A stretch of 64,000 nt of DNA from CAWUEZ02 sp963921355. Lineage in GTDB: Bacteria; Pseudomonadota; Alphaproteobacteria; Thalassobaculales; Thalassobaculaceae. A program made the position numbers and the translations under genes. The stretch covers positions 186,001 to 250,000 of the forward strand of contig OZ001190.1 in assembly GCA_963921355.3 (NCBI GenBank). The letters run 5' to 3'. Below are positions 8,269 through 16,518 of the stretch, piece by piece. Position 1 is the first letter of the stretch. Each line of letters begins with the position of its first letter. Under the pieces are notes generated by a model. It was not told the origin of the DNA. It saw only the letters and a program-made list of their open reading frames with translations, and searched no databases.

Positions 8269-8858
8269 CCGTGACTATCGACTACTACCTGTCGACCTCC
8301 AGTCCCTGGACATATTTCGGGGCCGGCCGGTTCACTGAGATCGCCCGCGCCGCAGAAGCCACGGTGAACGTCTATCCGGTCGCCTTCCACAAGGTGTTCG
8401 AGGAGTCGGGTGGCCTGCCGCTACCCAAACGCGCGCCCCAGCGCCAAGCCTACCGGATGATGGAACTGAAGCGCTGGCGGGACAATCTCGGCATTCCGAT
8501 CCTGTTGGAGCCAACCAACTTTCCGGCAACCGACCCGATCTCCTCGCTGGTGGTCGTCGCCGCCCGAGAGACCGGCCAGGATGCGCTAACCCTGAGCACC
8601 GCCCTGCTGACCGCGTTGTGGCGCGACGACCGCAACATCGACGACCCAGCGGTCGTCGCAGCCGTTGCCAACGAGTGCGGGCTCGACGGCGAAGCGCTCG
8701 TCGCCACCTCGGGCGGCTACGCGGACCAGTATGACGCCGACACCCGCAAGGCCGTCGACGCCGGCGTTTTCGGCGCCCCGAGCTACGTCCTGCAGGATGG
8801 CGAGATCTTCTGGGGTCAGGACCGGGTCGACCTCTTGCGCTGGCGGCTCGGAGTGTAG
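8265..8858 (+). CDS. 2-hydroxychromene-2-carboxylate isomerase family protein
   Basis: This 197-residue kappa-class GST/DsbA-fold protein begins IDYYLSTSSPWTYFG, where the Ser-Pro replaces the CxxC of DsbA, as in HCCA isomerases (glutathione-dependent, naphthalene degradation). The C-terminal VFGAPSYVLQDGEIFWGQDR is the family signature with the cis-Pro. The start is a GTG whose last bases overlap the upstream stop (GTGA), meaning translational coupling. No naphthalene genes are nearby, so a different GSH-dependent isomerisation or transfer is possible. Confidence 0.88.
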   Translation: MTVTIDYYLSTSSPWTYFGAGRFTEIARAAEATVNVYPVAFHKVFEESGGLPLPKRAPQRQAYRMMELKRWRDNLGIPILLEPTNFPATDPISSLVVVAARETGQDALTLSTALLTALWRDDRNIDDPAVVAAVANECGLDGEALVATSGGYADQYDADTRKAVDAGVFGAPSYVLQDGEIFWGQDRVDLLRWRLGV

Positions 8859-8863
8859 GGGCG

Positions 8864-9706
8864 ATGGCCGCCCAACCCGTCGTGTCGGTGATCACCGACG
8901 AGGTGTCCCAGAACATCGATGGGGTGATCGACTTCATGGCGGCCCATCGCGTCGATCGGGTCGATATCAGGGCCGTTGACGGGCGCAACGTGCTGCTATT
9001 CGACGATCGCGAGCTCGCCGATCTGGCAGCCAGCTTGACCGCGGCGGGCCTGACGGTGGGCTGCTACTGCTCGCCCCTGCTGAAGTGGCCGTGGGCCGGC
9101 GCGCCGGTGCCGGAGCAGACCAACTTCCACGGTTTCGATCCCGAGGCCATGGCGCCTGATGTCGCCATGGCCCGCAGTTTCGAGGTCGCCAACGCTTTGG
9201 GAGCGGAGCAGGTCCGGATCTTCTCCTACCTGCGCTACGACGGGTTCGCGCCCGGCGACCTCGCCGACGATCTCGACCGGCTCCTGAACCTGGCTGAACA
9301 ACATGCGGTCGACCTCGTGCTCGAGAACGAGCATGTCTGCAATGTCGCCACGCTGACCGATATCCTGGCCGTCACCAACCACCACCCCCATCCGCGGCTC
9401 AAGGCGGCGATCGATGTCGCCAACCAGCTGTCGGCCGGCCGCACCGCTCCGGCAGTCGACACCGTCGCCGCCGTGGCCCGGTTGGGCGGCACGGTGCATG
9501 TCAAGGATCTCGATGCCGACGGGCGCTATGTCCCGGTCGGAGAGGGTCGAATCCCGCACCGCGACATCCTCGCCATGATTGTCGAGAACGCGCCCGACGG
9601 ACCGTTGCCGATCGCCTTGGAAACCCACATGCCGCACGACGGCTGGAACGCCACCGCCGCGTCCCTGCGGGCGGTCCGCGAGATGCTGCGGGACCGCACA
9701 TCCTAA
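8864..9706 (+). CDS. Sugar phosphate isomerase/epimerase (xylose isomerase-like TIM barrel)
   Basis: This 280-residue AP-endonuclease-2-type TIM barrel opens with VVSVITDEVSQNIDGVIDFM. Likely metal ligands are Glu in LVLENEHVCN, Asp in AAIDVANQL, His/Asp in TVHVKDLDADGRYVPVGEG, and Glu in IALETHMPHDG. Such proteins isomerise sugars or keto acids using a divalent metal. It starts 5 nt after the previous gene, so it is probably the third gene of the acyl-CoA ligase operon. Its substrate is unknown. Confidence 0.82.
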   Translation: MAAQPVVSVITDEVSQNIDGVIDFMAAHRVDRVDIRAVDGRNVLLFDDRELADLAASLTAAGLTVGCYCSPLLKWPWAGAPVPEQTNFHGFDPEAMAPDVAMARSFEVANALGAEQVRIFSYLRYDGFAPGDLADDLDRLLNLAEQHAVDLVLENEHVCNVATLTDILAVTNHHPHPRLKAAIDVANQLSAGRTAPAVDTVAAVARLGGTVHVKDLDADGRYVPVGEGRIPHRDILAMIVENAPDGPLPIALETHMPHDGWNATAASLRAVREMLRDRTS

Positions 9707-9724
9707 AGGGGCCAATCAATGCCT

Positions 9725-9762
9725 CCCCGGACTTGTTCCGGGGCCCAGAAAAGGGCGCGCTG
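9725..9762 (-). repeat. Palindromic repeat, left copy of a divergent gene-less pair
   Basis: Contains CCCCGGACTTGTTCCGGGG (a hairpin) followed by CCCAGAAAAGGGCGCGCTG. Read on the minus strand it carries the same GCGC...CTGGG...CCGGGG order as the repeat at 9791-9847. The two copies diverge from each other across a 28-bp spacer. Confidence 0.65.
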
Positions 9763-9790
9763 GACAGCCAACCAGATCCCTCGGTCGTCT

Positions 9791-9847
9791 CAGCGCGCTG
9801 CTTCTCTGGGTCCCGCCCCGGATCAGGTCCGGGGCAGGTCCGGGAAG
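9791..9847 (+). repeat. Palindromic repeat, right copy of the gene-less pair
   Basis: It reads CAGCGCGCTGCTTCTCTGGG, then TCCCG, a palindrome built on CCCCGGATCAGGTCCGGGG, and finally GGTCCGGGAAG. The ends match the elements around the GIY-YIG gene at 6.1-6.5 kb, while the middle palindrome differs. It lies just upstream of the parA stop codon and may also terminate transcripts there. Confidence 0.7.
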
Positions 9848-9862
9848 TGCGAAGAAAAGTGC

Positions 9863-10510
9863 TCAGCCCTTCAGGACCTCGGCCGCCAGCGCCTTGATCT
9901 CGGCGGCGGCGGTCCCGCGCTTCTGGTACTCGGTGACCCCGCGACCCTCCAGCAGCGCGGCTGCCAAGGCAACCCGGTTGCCGATCCGCGCCTTGGCGAC
10001 CTTCGCGCCCAGATCCTGGATCCGTGACAGCATCGCTTCGGTCAGGGCCGCGCGCGGCGGTACCCGGTTGAGAACCAGCAGCGCTTTCGTCTTCTCGGCT
10101 GCGGCCAGATCGAGGGTCGCCTGGGTCGCCCAGAAATCCATCGGACTAGGCTGCAGCGGTACCAGAACCAGGTCGGCAACGCGGACCGCGATCTTGGCCT
10201 CGGTCTCGGCGTGGGGCGGGCTGTCGACGACCACCACGTCATGATCGCGCGCCAGTTTCTCGACGCCGGCCGCGGTCCGCCAGCCGGTCACCTCATGGAC
10301 GCTCAATCCGCCTTTGCCGCGCGCGTTCGTGGGGGCCGGAAGGCCCGCTTCCTCACGCATCTGCCACCAGGATGAAAGCGACGCCTGGGGATCGATGTCG
10401 ACGACGGCCACCGACTTGCCGGTCTCGGCGATCGCCACGGCGAGATGGGCGGCCAGGGTGGTCTTCCCCGCTCCCCCCTTTTGTTGGGCGACCGTCAGTA
10501 CGCGCGCCAT
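9863..10510 (-). CDS. parA: ParA/MinD-family ATPase, orphan
   Basis: This 215-residue deviant Walker ATPase has KGGAGKTT at residue 10, VVDIDPQASLSSW (Walker A') near 38, and VVVVDSPPHAETE (Walker B) near 97. ParA proteins position DNA or protein cargo by dynamic binding to the nucleoid. ATG 10510 follows GGAGG. No parB, parS cluster or replication gene is nearby, and the protein lacks the N-terminal HTH of plasmid ParA. It is therefore probably a ParC/orphan-type ParA rather than the chromosomal segregation ATPase. It is divergent from sua5, with a perfect palindrome between them. Confidence 0.85.
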   Translation of the reverse strand: MARVLTVAQQKGGAGKTTLAAHLAVAIAETGKSVAVVDIDPQASLSSWWQMREEAGLPAPTNARGKGGLSVHEVTGWRTAAGVEKLARDHDVVVVDSPPHAETEAKIAVRVADLVLVPLQPSPMDFWATQATLDLAAAEKTKALLVLNRVPPRAALTEAMLSRIQDLGAKVAKARIGNRVALAAALLEGRGVTEYQKRGTAAAEIKALAAEVLKG

Positions 10511-10558
10511 GTGAGCCTCCATCGTTGGCGATCCGCCGAGCAGTTTAGCGATTCGTCG

Positions 10559-10578
10559 ATTTTGCTGCACTGCAAAAT
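10559..10578. promoter_or_regulatory. Perfect palindrome between parA and sua5, PhaR-like operator
   Basis: ATTTTGC, a 6-nt centre TGCACT, and GCAAAAT form a perfect inverted repeat. The 14-base core TTGCTGCACTGCAA is repeated exactly at 51678-51691, upstream of a small HTH gene. TGC-N-GCA palindromes of this kind resemble binding sites described for the PHA-responsive repressor PhaR of alphaproteobacteria. No phaR or PHA gene is in the window, so the regulator is inferred. Confidence 0.5.
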
Positions 10579-10628
10579 AGCGGTGCCGCACTTGACCGGT
10601 GCGCCCACTTGCGGCACCCAGCAGCGCC

Positions 10629-11600
10629 ATGTCCGCCCTCGTGCTCCCGCAAGCCGATCCGAATGCCCGACTCCAAGCCGCAAAGACACTGCGCGCCGGC
10701 GGCCTGGTCGCTTTCGCGACCGAGACCGTCTATGGCCTTGGCGCGGACGCGACCAGTGAGGCGGCGGTCGCCAGCATCTTCGAGGCCAAGGGTCGGCCGC
10801 GGTTCAATCCGCTGATCAGCCACGTCCCCGACCCCGCGCGCGCCTTCGCGCTTGGCGAAGCGAACGCCGCCGCCCGGGCCGTGGCCGCGGCCTTCTGGCC
10901 GGGGCCCTTGACCCTGATCCTGCGTCGCACCGCCGATTGTCCGATCGCCTGGCTGACCAGCGCCGGGCTGGAGACCGTCGCCCTGCGCGTACCGGGTCGC
11001 GCCGACGCCCGCGCGCTGCTGGATTCGGTCGGCGTACCGGTTGCCGCCCCCAGCGCCAATCGCTCGGGTCGGGTCAGCCCGACGACGGCCCATCACGTGG
11101 TCGAGGAACTCGGCGACCGGGTCGACATCATTCTCGACGGCGGCCCCTGTGACGTCGGCCTCGAGAGCACGGTCCTTGACCTGTCTGGCGCCAGCGCCCG
11201 GCTGCTCCGCCCGGGCGCCGTAACCCGCGAGGCGCTGGAGTCCGTCATCGGGACGGTTGCATTGGCGGAGTCCGGCGACCCGATATCCGCCCCCGGCATG
11301 CTGGCCAGCCACTATGCCCCCACCGCTCCTTTGCGCCTGTCTGCCACGGCGCGGGAAGCTGGTGAGACTGTGCTCGACTTCGCCGGCCGCATCGGGGGCG
11401 ACCTGGATCTCAGCCCCTCGGGCGATCTGGTGGAGGCCGCCGCCAATCTCTTTGCCCATTTGCGCGCGCTCGACCAACCGGGCGTCTCGAGGATCGCCGT
11501 TGCCCCGGTCCCCGAAAGCGGCCTCGGAGCCGCCATCAACGACCGTCTGCGGCGGGCCGCAGCCCCCAGAGACGGGCTCGGAGACGCCCCTCAGGCATGA
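10629..11600 (+). CDS. sua5: L-threonylcarbamoyladenylate synthase (Sua5/YrdC family)
   Basis: The enzyme makes threonylcarbamoyl-AMP from Thr, bicarbonate and ATP, the first step of tRNA t6A37 synthesis. The N-terminal YrdC domain has the LRAGGLVAFATETVYGLGAD motif, KGRPRFNPLISH, FWPGPLTLIL, and PVAAPSANRSGRVSPT. The SUA5 extension from about residue 220 follows SAPGMLASHYAPTAPLRL. At 323 residues it is the long Sua5 form rather than the ~190-residue TsaC form. ATG 10629 is preferred to the in-frame GTG at 10599. It is essential in most bacteria. Confidence 0.94.
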   Translation: MSALVLPQADPNARLQAAKTLRAGGLVAFATETVYGLGADATSEAAVASIFEAKGRPRFNPLISHVPDPARAFALGEANAAARAVAAAFWPGPLTLILRRTADCPIAWLTSAGLETVALRVPGRADARALLDSVGVPVAAPSANRSGRVSPTTAHHVVEELGDRVDIILDGGPCDVGLESTVLDLSGASARLLRPGAVTREALESVIGTVALAESGDPISAPGMLASHYAPTAPLRLSATAREAGETVLDFAGRIGGDLDLSPSGDLVEAAANLFAHLRALDQPGVSRIAVAPVPESGLGAAINDRLRRAAAPRDGLGDAPQA

Positions 11601-11655
11601 CCATGCCGTAAGGCCAAATCCCCACGGTCACGAATGGACCAATCACCAGCGCATC

Positions 11656-11683
11656 TTGTCGCTTGATGATGGAGCCTTATTAT
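11656..11683 (+). promoter_or_regulatory. Predicted sigma70-type promoter of the FAD oxidase gene
   Basis: TTGTCG (-35, 11656-11661) and TATTAT (-10, 11678-11683) are separated by 16 bp, and the start codon at 11717 lies about 30 bp downstream. The match is reasonable for a GC-rich genome, but it has not been tested. Confidence 0.4.
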
Positions 11684-11716
11684 CCCGTCCGCTTTGAGAC
11701 TCGAGGGAGAGTGCCG

Positions 11717-13171
11717 ATGGCCGCGCGAGCTGCCGTCCGGGCGGACGCTGCAGATCACAATACCCAGGATGCCCTGAACCGCATCAGACAGGCGGTCGGA
11801 CCGAAGGGTTGGAGCGACGATGCCGAGGCCATGGCACCGCATCTCGCCGACTGGCGCGGCCTGTTCGCGGGTCAGGCCCGGATGGTTGTGAAACCGGCAT
11901 CGACCGTGGAGGTGTCGGAGGTCGTCGCGATCTGCGCAGAGGCCGGTATCCCGATCGTGCCGCAGGGCGGCAACACCTCGCTCTGCGGCGGGTCGACTCC
12001 GGATGAACGGGGCAACGAGATCATCCTCTCGCTTTCCCGCATGAACGCGGTGCGCAGCGTCGACGCCGACAACTACACGATGACCGTCGAAGCCGGCTGC
12101 ATTCTGGAGGTCCTTCAGGGTATCGCCGCCGACGCCGACCGCTATTTCCCGCTGTCGCTCGCGGCCGAAGGCAGTGCCATGATCGGCGGCAACCTGTCGA
12201 CCAATGCCGGCGGAACCAACGTTCTCAAGTACGGTAACGCGCGCGACCTCGTGCTCGGCCTCGAGGTGGTGCTGCCCGACGGCCGGATCTGGAACGGACT
12301 GCGCGGCCTGCGCAAGGACAACACCGGCTACGACCTCAAGCACCTGTTCCTCGGAGCCGAGGGCACGCTCGGGATCATCACCGCGGCGGTGCTGAAGCTG
12401 TTCCCGAAGCCGACCGATGTGCGGGCCGCTTTCTGCGCCGTTCCGGACATCGCCTCGGCGGTTTCGCTGCTGGGGCGGGCCCGCGCCGAAAGCGGCGACG
12501 CGGTCGAAACCTTCGAATTCATGCCGCGCCTCGTCCTCGATCTGGTCATGAAGCACATGCCCGATTGCGAGGATCCGCTGGCCGAGCGCCACGACTACTA
12601 CGTCCTGCTCGAACTGGTCTCGACGGCCACCGGTGAAAGCGACCTCGCGGACAAGCTGGAGGCGATCCTGGGCGGGGCGTTCGAAGACGGACTGGTTCTG
12701 GATGCTGCGATCGCCCAGTCGGAAGCCCAGCGCCAGGCGTTTTGGCAGCTCCGGGAGAATGCCAGCGAGAGCCAGAAGCTCGAGGGCGCATCGATCAAGC
12801 ACGACGTCTCGGTTCCGGTCTCGCGCATCGCTGAGTTCTACGACGCGGCCTGGGAGAAGGTCAGGGCCCTCGACCCGAACGTCCGTCTGGTCGGATTCGG
12901 CCATGTCGGCGACGGAAACCTGCACTACAACCTGCAGGTTCCCGAGGGCGGCGACGACAAGGTGTTCCTCGCCCGCTGGGGTGAGTTCAACCGGGCGGTC
13001 CACGACACCGTCGTCGACCTTGGCGGCTCGATCAGTGCCGAGCATGGAATCGGCCGGCTGAAACGGGACGAGCTGGCGCACTACAAGGACGAGGTCTCCC
13101 TCGACCTGATGCGCACAGTGAAACGCGCCCTGGACCCGTCGGGACTGCTGAACCCCGGCAAGGTGCTCTGA
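11717..13171 (+). CDS. FAD-linked oxidase, GlcD/D-2-hydroxyglutarate dehydrogenase-like
   Basis: This 484-residue PCMH-type flavoprotein oxidises D-2-hydroxy acids. The FAD-binding PCMH domain includes GIPIVPQGGNTSLCGGSTPD near residue 85, LAAEGSAMIGGNLSTNAGG near 155, and LFLGAEGTLGIIT near 215. The C-terminal cap domain has GFGHVGDGNLHYN and the closing SAEHGIGRLKRD with the catalytic His region. ATG 11717 follows GGGAGA. It stands alone rather than in a glcDEF cluster, which favours a one-subunit D-2-hydroxyglutarate or D-lactate dehydrogenase over glycolate oxidase. Confidence 0.88.
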   Translation: MAARAAVRADAADHNTQDALNRIRQAVGPKGWSDDAEAMAPHLADWRGLFAGQARMVVKPASTVEVSEVVAICAEAGIPIVPQGGNTSLCGGSTPDERGNEIILSLSRMNAVRSVDADNYTMTVEAGCILEVLQGIAADADRYFPLSLAAEGSAMIGGNLSTNAGGTNVLKYGNARDLVLGLEVVLPDGRIWNGLRGLRKDNTGYDLKHLFLGAEGTLGIITAAVLKLFPKPTDVRAAFCAVPDIASAVSLLGRARAESGDAVETFEFMPRLVLDLVMKHMPDCEDPLAERHDYYVLLELVSTATGESDLADKLEAILGGAFEDGLVLDAAIAQSEAQRQAFWQLRENASESQKLEGASIKHDVSVPVSRIAEFYDAAWEKVRALDPNVRLVGFGHVGDGNLHYNLQVPEGGDDKVFLARWGEFNRAVHDTVVDLGGSISAEHGIGRLKRDELAHYKDEVSLDLMRTVKRALDPSGLLNPGKVL

Positions 13172-13360
13172 CTTCCGCGTTGCCCCGGTAATGCGCACCG
13201 ATCGGCAGCACGCCGGTCGCAGCGCGCCCTGCGACGCCGCAACGGTGGAGCGGACGGAGATCAGCCTATATAACGCCAGCTGATTGAAGGACGCGACGGC
13301 GCCCCGGTGAAGACCATCGGAGGGAATTCGGCGCCAAGTGGGAGGAAGAGGACAGCGCCC

Positions 13361-15163
13361 ATGAGCATCTATGCCGCCCCCTTGCGCGACATGCGCTTCG
13401 TGATCAACGACGTCGTCGGCCTCGAGCGGGTGACAGCCCTGCCCGGCCTCGATGGGACCGACGCCGATCTGGTTGCCCAGATCCTGGAGGAAGGCGGGAA
13501 GTTCGCGGCCGATGTCCTGGCCCCTTTGAACAAGACCGGTGACCAGCAGGGTGCGCGGCTGGAGAACGGCGTGGTCCGGACCGCCGACGGTTTCTCTGAC
13601 GCCTACCGCCAGTTCGCCGAGGGCGGTTGGAACGGTGCGGCGTTCGAGGAGGAATGGGGAGGCATGGGCCTGCCCTGGCTGGTCTCGACCGCGCTCCAGG
13701 AGATGTGGCAGGGCGCCAACCTGGCGTTCGGCCTGTGCCCGTTGCTGACCCAGGCCGCCATCGACGCGCTGCGCGAGGTCGGATCCGACGAACAGAAAGC
13801 GCTCTATCTGCCGAAACTGGTGTCCGGGGAGTGGACCGGCACCATGAACCTGACCGAGCCTCAGGCCGGGACCGATCTGGGGGCAATCCGGACCAAGGCG
13901 GAAAAGCAGGCGGATGGCAGCTACCGGCTCCGGGGCCAGAAGATCTACATCACCTGGGGCGATCACGACTGCACGGAGAACGTGATCCACCTCGTTCTCG
14001 CGCGTTCACCGGATGACATTCCGGGCGCGAAGGGTCTGTCCCTGTATCTGGTGCCGAAGTTCATTCCGGATGCCGACGGCCGGCCCGGCGTGCGCAACGA
14101 CGTCAAGGCGATCTCCCTCGAACACAAGCTCGGAATCCACGCCAGCCCGACCTGCGTCATGGCCTTTGGCGAGGACGAAGGGGCTATCGGCTGGCTGGTC
14201 AGCGACGAGAACCGCGGCATCGAATGCATGTTCATCATGATGAACAACGCGCGGCTGGCGGTAGGGCTCCAGGGCGTGGCGATCGCCGAGCGGGCTTATC
14301 AGCAGGCGGTCGACTACGCCCGCAATCGAGTGCAGAGCCGGGCGATCACCGGATCCAGCGGCGCCGTCAGCATCATCCAGCACCCGGACGTGCGTCGGAT
14401 GCTGATGACCATGAAGGCCCAGATCGAGGCGATGCGGGGCCTGGTCTACGACTGCGCGGCCGCGATCGACCTGGCCGACCGGGACCCCGATGGCGAACGC
14501 GCGGCGGCCGCCCAGCGACGGGTGGACCTGCTGATCCCGGTTGTCAAAGCATGGTGCACGGATACCGCGCTCGAGGTGTGCTCGACCAACATCCAGGTCC
14601 ATGGCGGCATGGGCTTCATTGAGGAAACCGGCGCCGCTCAGCACCACCGCGACGCCCGGATTCTGCCGATCTACGAAGGCGCCAACGGGGTCCAGGCACT
14701 GGACCTTGTCGGCCGCAAGGTGGCACGCGACGGTGGGACCGCCATGGGTGAGTTCCTGGCGGATGTGGACGCCACACTGAGCGAGCTCGCAGGCCTCGCC
14801 GGCACCGACACCTCCCTGCACGCAGCGCATCGCCATCTGGCCGAAGCCCGCGCCGCCCTCGGCAAGGCAACCGACTGGGTGGTGGAGACGATGCCCGGTG
14901 ACCCGGAGGCCGCCGCCTCACCGTCGGCCCTGTTCCTGAAGCTGTTCGGCATCGTTGCCGGCGGCTGGGAGATGGCCCGCGCCGCGCTCGCCGCGCGCCA
15001 GCAGTTGAGCGCCGGGGCCAATGGCGACGCGCGCTACCTGGAAGCCAAGCTGATCACCGTTCGGCATTACGCCGATCATGTGCTGAGCCAGGCCCCGGCG
15101 CTTCTGGACGCGATCGTCGCCGGCGGCGACACGGTGATGGCACTCGCCGAGGATCAGTTCTGA
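13361..15163 (+). CDS. Acyl-CoA dehydrogenase (DmdC-like, ~600-residue class)
   Basis: This FAD enzyme introduces a 2,3-double bond into an acyl-CoA. The 600-residue length and the N-terminal MSIYAAPLRDMRFVINDV are typical of the extended class that includes DmdC and long-chain paralogues. Visible are TMNLTEPQAGTDLGAIRTKA (FAD/substrate loop), MNNARLAVGLQGVAIAERAY, QVHGGMGFIEETGAAQHHRD, and the catalytic Glu in ARILPIYEGANGVQALDL. The C-terminal DUF-type extension follows residue 470. The start at 13361 gives the family length; an upstream in-frame GTG (13307) is less likely. The substrate is unknown. Confidence 0.9.
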   Translation: MSIYAAPLRDMRFVINDVVGLERVTALPGLDGTDADLVAQILEEGGKFAADVLAPLNKTGDQQGARLENGVVRTADGFSDAYRQFAEGGWNGAAFEEEWGGMGLPWLVSTALQEMWQGANLAFGLCPLLTQAAIDALREVGSDEQKALYLPKLVSGEWTGTMNLTEPQAGTDLGAIRTKAEKQADGSYRLRGQKIYITWGDHDCTENVIHLVLARSPDDIPGAKGLSLYLVPKFIPDADGRPGVRNDVKAISLEHKLGIHASPTCVMAFGEDEGAIGWLVSDENRGIECMFIMMNNARLAVGLQGVAIAERAYQQAVDYARNRVQSRAITGSSGAVSIIQHPDVRRMLMTMKAQIEAMRGLVYDCAAAIDLADRDPDGERAAAAQRRVDLLIPVVKAWCTDTALEVCSTNIQVHGGMGFIEETGAAQHHRDARILPIYEGANGVQALDLVGRKVARDGGTAMGEFLADVDATLSELAGLAGTDTSLHAAHRHLAEARAALGKATDWVVETMPGDPEAAASPSALFLKLFGIVAGGWEMARAALAARQQLSAGANGDARYLEAKLITVRHYADHVLSQAPALLDAIVAGGDTVMALAEDQF

Positions 15164-15184
15164 CCGTCGGCGAGAGCGGCGACG

Positions 15185-15808
15185 TCAGTCGACGACGCCG
15201 GTCAGCGGGTTCAAGCGAAATCCGACCGACGGGGCCACAGAGATTGAGCCCAGCAGGGGCGGGCTGTTGCGGTCGCGGCGTCGGTCGCGCATTGAGAACA
15301 TCTCACGGATGCCGGCCCGCACCATTTCGCGCAGTTCCGGATCACCGAGTTCGGTGATCTTCGGGCCGGTGACGATGGTGCCGGCCAGGTCCTCGCCACG
15401 GGTGCAGAACGCCAGGAACAGGGTCGTCTTGTCCACATGGCGGGCGGATGTCTGGGGAGCCTGCCGGGATTCCGCCTGACACAGTCCTTTTGCGGACAGC
15501 GACACCAGGGGATCGAACAGGGCGACAATTCGGAAGTTCGCCCGGGTCGCCTGCTCGATATCGCCGGTGAACCTCGTGTCCAGGCCGAAAACGGCGCCAG
15601 TCGCCGCGTCGGCCAGCCTGTCGGACACGACCCCCCAGTCACCCAGTTCGGCGGGCGCGTTGAGAGCGGTGAGATAGACCGGACTCTCGCCGCCAGCATA
15701 GCGGATAAACTCCCGCCTGCCCTCGGAATCGGTTGCCGAGAACGTGTTGCGCGCCGTCACACAGCCGGAGAGCATCAACAGGCACAGACCTAGAGCGATG
15801 ACCCGCAT
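15185..15808 (-). CDS. Hypothetical lipoprotein
   Basis: This 207-residue protein has a clear lipoprotein signal, MRVIALGLCLLMLSGC, so Cys16 should be acylated. GGAG precedes the ATG at 15808. I recognise no named domain in the mature part (residues 17-207). It contains two further Cys residues (in GLCQAES and AFCTRGED) that may form a disulfide. It is convergent with the acyl-CoA dehydrogenase gene and divergent from the DUF924 gene. It is probably anchored in the outer membrane, with unknown function. Confidence 0.78.
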   Translation of the reverse strand: MRVIALGLCLLMLSGCVTARNTFSATDSEGRREFIRYAGGESPVYLTALNAPAELGDWGVVSDRLADAATGAVFGLDTRFTGDIEQATRANFRIVALFDPLVSLSAKGLCQAESRQAPQTSARHVDKTTLFLAFCTRGEDLAGTIVTGPKITELGDPELREMVRAGIREMFSMRDRRRDRNSPPLLGSISVAPSVGFRLNPLTGVVD

Positions 15809-15944
15809 GGGGATCTCCTCAACCATTTGACCCCATGTGCGTGCGGTGGCCTCGCGGCACAAGGCACGATACATCACGGACCGGCGATCCGGACCGTTTG
15901 CCGCGGGCGGGTGGTCAGCTACTCTCTCGCGCCGGGAGGGCAGG

Positions 15945-16496
15945 ATGGCCGAAGCGAACAGACCCGAAGATGTGCTGGACTTCTGGTTCGAGGAGATCGA
16001 CCAGGAAGCCTGGTTCAAGAAGAGCGATGCGTTCGACGCGCTGCTGGCTGCCCGGTTCGGGTCCCTGCACGCCCGGGCCGCCGCCGGCGACTTGGACACA
16101 TGGACCGAAACGCGGAACGGGCGTCTCGCCCTGATCCTCGTTCTCGACCAGATGTCGCGGAACCTGTTTCGCGAAGATGGCCGAGCGTTCGAGCAGGACG
16201 AAAGGGCGCTGGAGATCGCCCGCCAGGCCGTCGCCGCCGGCGACCATGCGGTTTCCGCCGCGGAGCGATGCCTCTTCCTGTTCCTGCCGTTCGAGCACAG
16301 CGAGGACATTGCCGATCAGCGTCTTTGCCGGGCGCTGTTCGGCGCCCTCGGCAATCCGTACTGGGTCGAATTCGCGGCGCGGCACGAAGTCATCATTGAA
16401 CGGTTCGGCCGCTTCCCGCACCGCAATGCCGTGCTTGCCCGAGACACCACGCCCGAGGAAGCCGAGTTCCTGGCACAACCCGGTTCCTCTTTCTAG
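15945..16496 (+). CDS. DUF924 family protein
   Basis: This 183-residue all-helical protein begins with the family hallmark PEDVLDFWFEEIDQEAWFKK. RLALILVLDQMSRNLFREDG near residue 65, FLFLPFEHSEDIADQ near 105, and FGRFPHRNAVLARDTTPEE near 160 are the other conserved blocks. DUF924 proteins look like TPR-type folds and have no established biochemical role. ATG 15945 follows GGGAGG. The next gene begins 22 nt downstream, so co-transcription is likely. Confidence 0.9.
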   Translation: MAEANRPEDVLDFWFEEIDQEAWFKKSDAFDALLAARFGSLHARAAAGDLDTWTETRNGRLALILVLDQMSRNLFREDGRAFEQDERALEIARQAVAAGDHAVSAAERCLFLFLPFEHSEDIADQRLCRALFGALGNPYWVEFAARHEVIIERFGRFPHRNAVLARDTTPEEAEFLAQPGSSF

Positions 16497-16518
16497 ACCC
16501 CGCCCGCACGCAAAGGAC

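Noticed and set aside
11591..13990. A 799-residue antisense frame across the FAD oxidase and acyl-CoA dehydrogenase
   Set aside because: It covers two well-supported enzymes on the other strand and has low-complexity composition with no known motif.
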